Shown here one piece after another: positions 1 to 5,748 of a DNA stretch of 9,488 nucleotides. Source of the stretch: an uncultured Parasphingopyxis sp. (GTDB lineage Bacteria; Pseudomonadota; Alphaproteobacteria; Sphingomonadales; Sphingomonadaceae); the NCBI GenBank assembly GCA_905479515.1, contig CAJQMX010000081.1, positions 1 to 9,488 of the forward strand, in the 5' to 3' direction. A program made the translations under genes and the position numbers. Position 1 is the first letter of the stretch. Each line of letters opens with the position of its first letter. A model generated the notes under the pieces. That model did not search any database, was not told where the DNA came from, and saw only the letters and a program-made list of their open reading frames with translations.

Positions 1-711
1 CAGGAACGGCTCGGCCGGATTCAGGTCGCTTATATCGCGAACGCCAAACGCGCGGTCATTGCCATTGAAGGATGGGATGCTGCAGGCAAAGGCGGAACGA
101 TCCGGAGGCTGACCAGCCGTTGGGATCCGCGGTTTTTTCAGGTCTGGCCGATCGGCGCCCCAACGGACGAAGCAAAAGCCCATCATTTTCTCTGGCGGTT
201 CTGGAACAAGCTTCCCGCAAATCACGAAATCAACGTGTTTGACCGGACCTGGTACGGCCGGGTCCTGGTCGAAAGGGTTGAAGGCTATTGCTCTGAAACC
301 GAGTGGCGACGCGGATATGACGAGATTAATGAGTTCGAAGCCCAGCAGAAGGACAGCGGAACGCCGATCATCAAGCTCTTCATGCATGTCACACAGGAAG
401 AACAGGATGAACGCTTCCGCAAGCGCCTGGATAATCCGTGGAAACAGTGGAAGCTAACCGCCGATGATTTCCGCAATCGCGAACGGCGCGCAGAGTATCT
501 GGACGCAATGAACGACATGTTCGCACGCACCGACACGCGCTGGGCACCGTGGCAGGTCATCGATGGGAACAACAAGAAGGCCGCGCGCATTGCCGCGATG
601 ACCTATATTGCTGACCGGCTTGAAGAAAATGTACCGATGGAACCGCCCAGCGCAGATCAGAAGATTGTCGATCTGGCAGCGTCCCATTTGGGGACAGGGT
701 CGGACGACTAG
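1..711 (+). CDS. Polyphosphate kinase 2 (PPK2) family protein, 5' end missing
   Basis: This is the C-terminal 236 residues of a PPK2-family enzyme (Pfam PF03976 type), open from the first base of the window to TAG at 709-711. PPK2 enzymes move phosphate between polyphosphate and nucleotides in the cytoplasm. A Walker A loop, GWDAAGKGG, is encoded at 70-96, and the Walker B-like FDRTWYGR segment starts at 238. The helical lid follows, with basic and aromatic residues (RLDNPWKQWKLT, then RNRERR), and then the WxVIDGNNKKAAR segment typical of the family. The wording around the Walker B region resembles polyphosphate:AMP phosphotransferases more than the FDRSWYNRAG type of class I enzymes, but the class and the preferred nucleotide cannot be settled by eye. 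Whether the whole protein has one or two PPK2 domains lies outside the window. A GTG at 235 opens a shorter frame but falls inside the domain after Walker A, so it is not the start. The family call is very secure. Confidence 0.95.
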   Translation, partial: QERLGRIQVAYIANAKRAVIAIEGWDAAGKGGTIRRLTSRWDPRFFQVWPIGAPTDEAKAHHFLWRFWNKLPANHEINVFDRTWYGRVLVERVEGYCSETEWRRGYDEINEFEAQQKDSGTPIIKLFMHVTQEEQDERFRKRLDNPWKQWKLTADDFRNRERRAEYLDAMNDMFARTDTRWAPWQVIDGNNKKAARIAAMTYIADRLEENVPMEPPSADQKIVDLAASHLGTGSDD

Positions 712-760
712 CTGGCTCCGATTGCGGTATTCGGTCGGAATATGCGATGTTCGCACAAAC

Positions 761-766
761 AGGAGA
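761..766 (+). promoter_or_regulatory. Ribosome binding site of the small lipoprotein gene
   Basis: AGGAGA lies just upstream of the ATG at 772. It decides the start in favour of 772 over the in-frame ATG at 742, which has no such sequence before it and would put a charged extension in front of the lipoprotein signal. Confidence 0.75.
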
Positions 767-771
767 CGAAC

Positions 772-1205
772 ATGGCCAAGTCAAGATACGGAATTGCAGC
801 CCTGATCGGAACGACGATGCTCGTTTCGGGCTGCGCCTATGATGGCTATAGCCAAGGCGGATATGACCGCGGATCCGGACGTCATCATGGCTCTTACGGG
901 CATGATTTCGGGACGGTAATGGCTATCGTGGCAACCACGGATATGCTGACCGCTACGCCAGCAATTTCACCGGTCCCGGCGCAGATAACCTCGATCCATG
1001 GCTCGCAGAAACGCGTGAAGGACAGCAGTTTGTTCGGGACAATTATGCTGTCGGCCCGCGCGGTGAAATCAGCAACGGTGTCGCCACGAGCGTCAACCGC
1101 TTCTTCCGCCGCTGGGCAGATACCAACCGTGATTATCAGCTAACCGATGCCGAAATCCGCACAGCCCTTGTCCATACCGGCAACGGATATCGGTATCGCC
1201 GCTAA
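772..1205 (+). pseudogene. Small EF-hand-like lipoprotein gene with an apparent frameshift
   Basis: I do not recognise this as a named gene. The reading from ATG 772 begins with a lipoprotein signal: Lys3/Arg5, a hydrophobic stretch, and lipobox VSGC with Cys21 as the lipidated residue. A Gly/Tyr/His-rich linker follows. In this frame the protein then degrades into Ser/Ala/Thr-rich sequence of low plausibility and stops at 1141-1143. A different frame is open from 906 to TAA 1203-1205 and reads like real protein, with GNGYRGNHGYADRYASN and later VNRFFRRWADTNRDYQLT. It has no ATG of its own. Adding one base near 906-914, for example a fourth T or a fourth G, joins the two into about 144 residues. 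The joined protein has an EF-hand-like loop at 1119-1154 (D1, N3, D5, L8, T9, E12 of the 12-residue loop), flanked by helix-like stretches, so calcium binding in the envelope is a guess. The joined frame ends tail to tail with greB, overlapping it by 4 bases. A true pseudogene, a sequencing error or, less likely, programmed -1 frameshifting would all fit. If read unshifted, the CDS is 772-1143. Confidence 0.7.
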
Positions 1206-1696
1206 TTGACGTTCGTCTCGGGATAGCGAATCCGGACGATTTCATACTCTTTGGGGCCAGCCGGCAGGCGCACCGTGCGACTCTCGCCGACAACGGCGCG
1301 TTTCAGAGCATTGGCGATGGGCGATATCCAGCTGATCCTGCCTGACGACGCATCGGCTTCATCTTCTCCGACCAAGGTGACGATTCGCTCCTGATCCTCG
1401 TCGTCGACCAAGGTAACCGTTGCGCCGAAATAGACACGGTCCTTGTCGTGCTGCTCTGCTGGATCGACAATTTGCGCTGCCTTCATCCTGCGCGACAGGA
1501 ATGTCAGGCGCCGGTCAATCTCACGCAGCTTCTTCCGGCCATAGATATAATCGCCATTTTCGCTGCGATCCCCATTGCCAGCCGCCCAGCTGATAATTTC
1601 GACAAGCGCCGGGCGTTCCTTGGAAAACAGGTTTTCATATTCAGCCTTGAGGGCATCATACCCCGCCGGTGTGATGTAATTGACCTTGTCAGCCAT
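1202..1696 (-). CDS. greB: Transcription elongation factor GreB-type
   Basis: The product is a 164-residue Gre factor, the usual length for the family. Gre proteins enter the RNA polymerase secondary channel and stimulate cleavage of the 3' end of backtracked RNA. The N-terminal part (about 5-77) is the coiled coil; its tip reads GDRSENGDYIYGRKKLREID, with Asp43 and Glu46 matching the acidic pair that coordinates the catalytic magnesium. The WAA..GDRSEN form of the tip and the basic GRKKLREID after it are typical of GreB, as opposed to GreA, whose tip usually reads GDLKENAEY. The C-terminal FKBP-like domain (about 83-160) contains GATVTLVDDED and the GRISWISPIANAL segment. The start ATG (1696-1694) shares one base with the slt stop codon (TAATG), so translation is probably coupled to slt. 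The end overlaps the convergent lipoprotein gene by 4 bases. Many annotators would call it simply a GreA/GreB family factor. Confidence 0.95.
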   Translation of the reverse strand: MADKVNYITPAGYDALKAEYENLFSKERPALVEIISWAAGNGDRSENGDYIYGRKKLREIDRRLTFLSRRMKAAQIVDPAEQHDKDRVYFGATVTLVDDEDQERIVTLVGEDEADASSGRISWISPIANALKRAVVGESRTVRLPAGPKEYEIVRIRYPETNVN

Positions 1697-3711
1697 TACC
1701 CCGGCGTGGATTTCCCAAGATAGCGGGAAAGCCGGGCATTGCTCGGTGGCATATAGGCCTGGTCCGGGTGGAGAAGATCATACATCACGGCATTTTCCAT
1801 CACGCGCTGGATATAGTTCTTCGTTTCATAGATCGGGATTTCTTCGATCCAGCGAATAATATCGACACCCGGCGTTCGCGGATCGCCATTGGCCCTGATC
1901 CAGCGGTTCACATTGCCAGGCCCGGCATTGTAAGAGCCAGCGGAAAGCGCGTGATTGCCCCAGCGATTGTACAGCGATTCATAATAGGCCGTGGACAGCG
2001 AGATGCTGTATTGCGGATCGTTGGTTAGAGCAGACTGACTATAGGACCGACCGATCCAGCCAGACACTTCCCGCGCCGTAGCGGGCATGAACTGCATCAG
2101 GCCGCGCGCACCGGCATGGCTGACAGCGCGCGGGTCGAATTGACTTTCCTGCCGCGCAATAGCGTGAACGATTGAAAAATAGCGCTGTGAACTGGCGGGC
2201 ATGGGCACTGTCGGATAGCCGTAAGCGCTGGCATCAAAACCATTCACCCGCGCACTGCGATGAGTCATCACAGCCAGATCCTGCCGACCAATCTGGGAAG
2301 ACAACATCGCCGTCAGACGATGATCGTCGTCCGTGTTGGCCTGAGACGACAACTCACGCAAAAATGCGGACTGGGTGCTCCATGCTCCCAATTCTCCGAG
2401 CATCTGTGTGGCTCGGACAGTTTCACGCTCGAAAAACGCCCGCTGACTGGTTGGGTCGAGTGCGGTTTGCGTGATGGCAGGAATGACCAGCGGGCGTCCG
2501 AGCCTTTCGGTCGCAAGCTGACCATAAAAATAGTCATAATAAACGGCTGCTTCTTCGTAGAACCGATTGGCATCATCCCGGCGACCTGCGGCTTCGGCAG
2601 CGCGGCCCGCCCAGTAGAATCCCTTGGACCGTGTCTGCGGCGTGCGGGCGGCACGGCCATAGCGTTCAAACATGCCAATGGCTTCCACCGGGCGATTTTG
2701 CTCCCACAGCGCGGTCGTACCAGCAAGCCATGTCAGGCTTGTATAGTCATCGCGTACGCCAAGCGCTTCGTCACTGACATCGGTTCCGGGCTCAAAAGCG
2801 TCGTCAACCTTGCTGGCGATCAAAAACGCACGATCCCATTGACGATCATTTGCAGCGGCCCGGGCATTGGTAAGGAGCACCTCAAACCATTCCTCTGCAT
2901 CCGTGGGGCGGTATTGCAGGGCAGGGCGATTGGCGAGCAGATTGCGTGCTTCCAGGGATCGACCATTGTTGCGCAGCCAAGAGGCACGTTGCGCAACATA
3001 TCCCGGATCGCCCATTGCGGATTGACCAGCCTCTGCATCGGCACCGGTTGCAAGGCGCAGCCGGGCAGAATGCGCATCGCGGCGAGAGCTGGAGGTCAGC
3101 GATATAACACGCGCCGCTGCAGAGGTATCACCCTGCCACATCAGATAATCGAAGCGTGCATCATGATCTTCGGGACGCAAAGCGCCGGCGAAGCGCGTCA
3201 GGACTGTTGCTTCGTCTGAGGTGGCGGACAGGCGGTTGAACGCGCCCAGGCGCCATGCCTGGCGGGCAAAGCGATTGGCGTCATCATTGCGCCCCATCGC
3301 TGCTAGCGCTTCAGCATAACGCAGCGAACCGGATGCCGTAATCGGCGGGAACCGCTCGAAATAGGCGATAAGAGAGCGCGGAGATGATCCGGTTGCCGGA
3401 ATTTGATCCTCGGCAACGCGCTGCATCCTTGCTTCGCCGGGCCATCCCGGATGCGAAACAAGGAAACTGGCATAGTCGTTGAACGGCAACGCATCGCTTT
3501 GTTGCAGGCGATTCCACTGCAAAACGGCTTCGCCCAGCGGATTGGCCTGCGGCACGGAGCCCACGGATCCTGCGCCTGAGACGCCCAACCGGCTTGCATA
3601 CCAAGCACGTTGTTCAGAACTTAGCGATTGCGCGGAAGCGGCAGTGGTTGCTGCCAAAGCGGCGGCGCCAATCGCAATGATTGTGACGGTGTTTTTTATC
3701 ATGCTGGACAT
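1696..3711 (-). CDS. slt: Soluble lytic murein transglycosylase, Slt70-like
   Basis: The 671-residue periplasmic enzyme cleaves the MurNAc-GlcNAc bond of peptidoglycan to leave 1,6-anhydroMurNAc ends. A signal peptide runs through about residue 27 (a Lys, a hydrophobic core, then ASA before Gln28). Residues of about 30-490 form a long Ala/Arg-rich helical region with repeated helix pairs (for example NRPVEAIGMFERYG and YWAGRAAEAAGRRDDANRFYEEA), as expected for the superhelical U and L domains of Slt70. The C-terminal lysozyme-like SLT domain has the catalytic Glu522 in ARQES, the GLMQFMP motif at 537-543, SYNAGPG at 593-599 and the IPIYETKNYIQRV motif at 625-637. Length is close to E. coli Slt70. 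ATG 3711 is used here; an ATG three codons later (3702) is equally possible, and neither has a strong ribosome binding site. The gene is divergent from dapA and directly precedes greB in a probable two-gene operon. No catalytic residue is missing. Confidence 0.95.
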   Translation of the reverse strand: MSSMIKNTVTIIAIGAAALAATTAASAQSLSSEQRAWYASRLGVSGAGSVGSVPQANPLGEAVLQWNRLQQSDALPFNDYASFLVSHPGWPGEARMQRVAEDQIPATGSSPRSLIAYFERFPPITASGSLRYAEALAAMGRNDDANRFARQAWRLGAFNRLSATSDEATVLTRFAGALRPEDHDARFDYLMWQGDTSAAARVISLTSSSRRDAHSARLRLATGADAEAGQSAMGDPGYVAQRASWLRNNGRSLEARNLLANRPALQYRPTDAEEWFEVLLTNARAAANDRQWDRAFLIASKVDDAFEPGTDVSDEALGVRDDYTSLTWLAGTTALWEQNRPVEAIGMFERYGRAARTPQTRSKGFYWAGRAAEAAGRRDDANRFYEEAAVYYDYFYGQLATERLGRPLVIPAITQTALDPTSQRAFFERETVRATQMLGELGAWSTQSAFLRELSSQANTDDDHRLTAMLSSQIGRQDLAVMTHRSARVNGFDASAYGYPTVPMPASSQRYFSIVHAIARQESQFDPRAVSHAGARGLMQFMPATAREVSGWIGRSYSQSALTNDPQYSISLSTAYYESLYNRWGNHALSAGSYNAGPGNVNRWIRANGDPRTPGVDIIRWIEEIPIYETKNYIQRVMENAVMYDLLHPDQAYMPPSNARLSRYLGKSTPG

Positions 3712-3803
3712 AGTGCGCGCACAATCCTTATCTGGCGGTGAACAGGCCCCGGTGGTTTGATGCTGATATGCAGCGCAAACATGTGGAGGTGAAGGAGAAA
3801 TGT
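3712..3803. promoter_or_regulatory. Divergent slt/dapA intergenic region
   Basis: These 92 bases separate the starts of slt-greB (minus) and dapA (plus), so promoters for both units are expected here. I could not pick convincing -35/-10 pairs by eye, and I see no clear operator dyad or attenuator. A GCGCGC tract lies beside the slt start. The call rests on gene arrangement only. Confidence 0.4.
3792..3797 (+). promoter_or_regulatory. Ribosome binding site that fixes the dapA start
   Basis: AAGGAG stands 6 bases before ATG 3804. It supports a start there and not at the in-frame GTG 3738, which would add 22 residues not found in DapA proteins. Confidence 0.85.
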
Positions 3804-4685
3804 ATGTTCAGCGGGTCGATTCCGGCTCTGGTGACGCCCTTTCGCGACGGATCGTTCGATGAAACCGCCTATCGGAGTTTCATTGACTGGCAAATCGAAG
3901 AAGGCAGCAGCGCCCTTGTTCCCTGTGGAACAACGGGTGAAGCGGCGACTCAGGCATTTGAAGAACATTTTGAAGTTGTGCGGGTGTGCGTCGACCAGGC
4001 GGCAGGCCGTGTGCCGGTTATTGCTGGTTGTGGGTCCAATGACACGAAATCAGCAATCAAGAACATGAAAAAGGCACAGGAATGCGGGGCAACTGCAGGT
4101 CTTGTCGTGCCGCCCTATTATAACAAGCCGAGCCAGGAAGGAATCTTCCGTCATTTCGAAGCGATTGTTGGTGAATGCGACCTTCCGATCGTGCTTTACA
4201 ATGTTCCCTCTCGGACGGTTTCGGACATATTGGTTGCGACGATGGAACGGCTCCGCACATTCCCGTCCATCATCGCCGTCAAGGATGCCACCGGAGATTT
4301 GGCACGGGTCGTGGAGCAACGGGCCGCGTGCGGGGAGGATTTCTGCCAGCTTTCGGGTAATGATGATCTTGCCCTCGCGTTCAATGCGATGGGCGGTGTC
4401 GGCTGCATTTCAGTGACCGCCAATGTTGCGCCCCGGCTTTGTGCGGAATTCCAGGCGGCCTGGGCAGCGGGTGATATCGACAAGGCACGACGGCTGCATG
4501 ACCGGCTATACCCCCTGCACAAGGCGATGTTCGCCGATGCATCTCCGGGCCCGGTTAAATATGCGCTGACCAAAGTCCACCCGGGATTTCCAAAAGAATT
4601 GCGCTTGCCAATGACATGGCCGTCAGAAGAAGCTCAACATTGTGTCGATTCAGCTCTAAGTCATGCGTCACTGCTCAAGGACTGA
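3804..4685 (+). CDS. dapA: 4-hydroxy-tetrahydrodipicolinate synthase
   Basis: DapA condenses pyruvate with aspartate semialdehyde, the first committed step of the diaminopimelate/lysine pathway. The 293-residue length matches the usual 290-300 for this TIM-barrel family. The opening MFSGSIPALVTPF is typical. Active-site residues are all visible: Thr43-Thr44 in CGTTGE, Tyr106 in PPYYNKP, Tyr132 and Arg137 in YNVPSRT, and the Schiff-base Lys160 in IAVKDATGD. The GIFRHFEAI segment follows the PPYYNKP strand as in DapA. Related enzymes of the NAL superfamily share the fold, but the complete set of residues and the neighbouring smpB make DapA much the best call. The start at 3804 is chosen for its AAGGAG ribosome binding site and for the family N-terminus. 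smpB begins three bases after the stop, so the two are very probably co-transcribed. Confidence 0.96.
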   Translation: MFSGSIPALVTPFRDGSFDETAYRSFIDWQIEEGSSALVPCGTTGEAATQAFEEHFEVVRVCVDQAAGRVPVIAGCGSNDTKSAIKNMKKAQECGATAGLVVPPYYNKPSQEGIFRHFEAIVGECDLPIVLYNVPSRTVSDILVATMERLRTFPSIIAVKDATGDLARVVEQRAACGEDFCQLSGNDDLALAFNAMGGVGCISVTANVAPRLCAEFQAAWAAGDIDKARRLHDRLYPLHKAMFADASPGPVKYALTKVHPGFPKELRLPMTWPSEEAQHCVDSALSHASLLKD

Positions 4686-4688
4686 ACC

Positions 4689-5171
4689 ATGGCACGCCCC
4701 CAACCCGTAGAATTCGACAAGGTGAAGACCGTCGCCGAAAACCGGCGCGCGCGCTATGACTTTGCCATCGATGAGAAATTCGAAGCGGGAATCGCACTGA
4801 CCGGAACCGAAGTGAAATCACTCCGGTTTGGGGAAGGGGCCATTGCAGAAAGCTATGCCGATTTGCAGGATGGCGAAGTGTGGCTGATCAATTCAAATAT
4901 TCCCGAATTCAGCCATGGAAACCGCTATAACCATGAAGCCAAGCGACCGCGTAAACTGCTTCTGAATGCGCGCGAAATCAACAAAATGCGCGGCGCGGTT
5001 GAACGCAAAGGCATGACGCTTGTTCCGCTTTCCATCTATTTCAACTCTCGGGGCAAGGCGAAGGTGGAACTGGCCATCGCCAAGGGCAAGAAGCAGCATG
5101 ACAAGCGTGCGACCGAGAAATCGCGTGATTGGAAAAGGGAACAGGGCCGCCTGATGCGTGATCGTGGCTAG
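4689..5171 (+). CDS. smpB: SsrA-binding protein SmpB
   Basis: SmpB binds tmRNA and carries it into ribosomes stalled on broken messages (trans-translation). The 160-residue protein shows the family core: [11 protein letters not shown] near the start, GTEVKSLR at 39-46, [15 protein letters not shown], the [19 protein letters not shown] region, and [18 protein letters not shown] closing the OB-fold barrel. The C-terminal tail, about 130-160, is strongly basic (KGKKQHDKR, then SRDWKRE), as needed to occupy the empty mRNA channel. The gene starts three bases after dapA; AAGGA at the end of dapA (4677-4681) serves as a ribosome binding site. The partner tmRNA gene is not visible in this window. 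Identification is very secure. Confidence 0.97.
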   Translation: MARPQPVEFDKVKTVAENRRARYDFAIDEKFEAGIALTGTEVKSLRFGEGAIAESYADLQDGEVWLINSNIPEFSHGNRYNHEAKRPRKLLLNAREINKMRGAVERKGMTLVPLSIYFNSRGKAKVELAIAKGKKQHDKRATEKSRDWKREQGRLMRDRG

Positions 5172-5196
5172 ATCGAAACGCGAATCCGGACCTTTT

Positions 5197-5748
5197 ATGC
5201 GATGGGTCCGCCGACATTCTCCAAGCCGGGAAGAACTGGCCAAAAACCGCTTCGTCAAACCCTTTGCCTCACGGATAATGCACAGTCAGCTGTGGCGGTT
5301 TAACCGGCGGTCCGTACCCCGCGGCGCCGCATTGGGAATGATTGTCGGGATTTTTGTCATGATTCCGGGCGTCCAGATTATCGCGTCCGCGCTGCTTGCT
5401 TTGCCTTTTCGGGCGAATATCCCGGTCGCCGCAGCGGCAACCTTTACGAGTAACCCGATCACCACCCCGTTTATTCTCATCGCCTCGGTGTTCGTGGGCA
5501 ATGCCGTATTCGGGCTGGAGGCCAATCCCACCCATTTTCAGGCGCTGTTTGCAAGACAGGCAGGGATTTCGGAATGGCTGGCATGGCTTGCCACTGATGC
5601 CGCGCCGGCACTTCTTGGCGGACTGCTGGTGATTGCAATTATTTCGGGCATTCTGGCCTATCTGGTTGCCGACTGGTTCTGGCGTTACCGGGTGGGCCGG
5701 AGATGGAAACGGCGTCACTTGCACCTTGAAGACGAGCCGGCAAACTGA
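5197..5748 (+). CDS. DUF2062 domain small membrane protein
   Basis: The product is a 183-residue inner-membrane protein of the DUF2062 family, whose biochemical role is not established. A basic N-terminus (RWVRRHSPSREEL) leads to three hydrophobic regions at about 43-69, 74-106 and 137-162, then a very basic tail (RYRVGRRWKRRH). The family signature is the run RRSVPRGAALGMIVGIF followed by LPFRANIPVAAA and the TSNPITTPF motif at 84-92. ATG 5197 is preferred because family members begin with a similar RW.RR segment. In-frame GTG codons at 5158 and 5164 would extend the protein by up to 13 residues and overlap smpB; neither has a clear ribosome binding site, so the start is uncertain. The stop shares a base with the cckA start (TGATG), implying translational coupling and perhaps a functional link to the membrane kinase that follows. 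Confidence 0.88.
   Translation: MRWVRRHSPSREELAKNRFVKPFASRIMHSQLWRFNRRSVPRGAALGMIVGIFVMIPGVQIIASALLALPFRANIPVAAAATFTSNPITTPFILIASVFVGNAVFGLEANPTHFQALFARQAGISEWLAWLATDAAPALLGGLLVIAIISGILAYLVADWFWRYRVGRRWKRRHLHLEDEPAN

Noticed and set aside
743..755. TGCGA-TGT-TCGCA hairpin after the polyphosphate kinase gene as a terminator
   Set aside because: The stem has only five pairs and no T run follows; it overlaps the leader of the next gene.
2260..3219. A 319-codon open frame on the plus strand opposite slt
   Set aside because: It lies wholly inside the well-supported slt gene, has no recognisable domain, and its Cys/Arg/Gly-rich composition is typical of an antisense shadow in coding DNA.
3738..3803. 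Longer dapA start at GTG 3738
   Set aside because: The 22-residue extension is absent from DapA proteins, and ATG 3804 has an AAGGAG site at good spacing.
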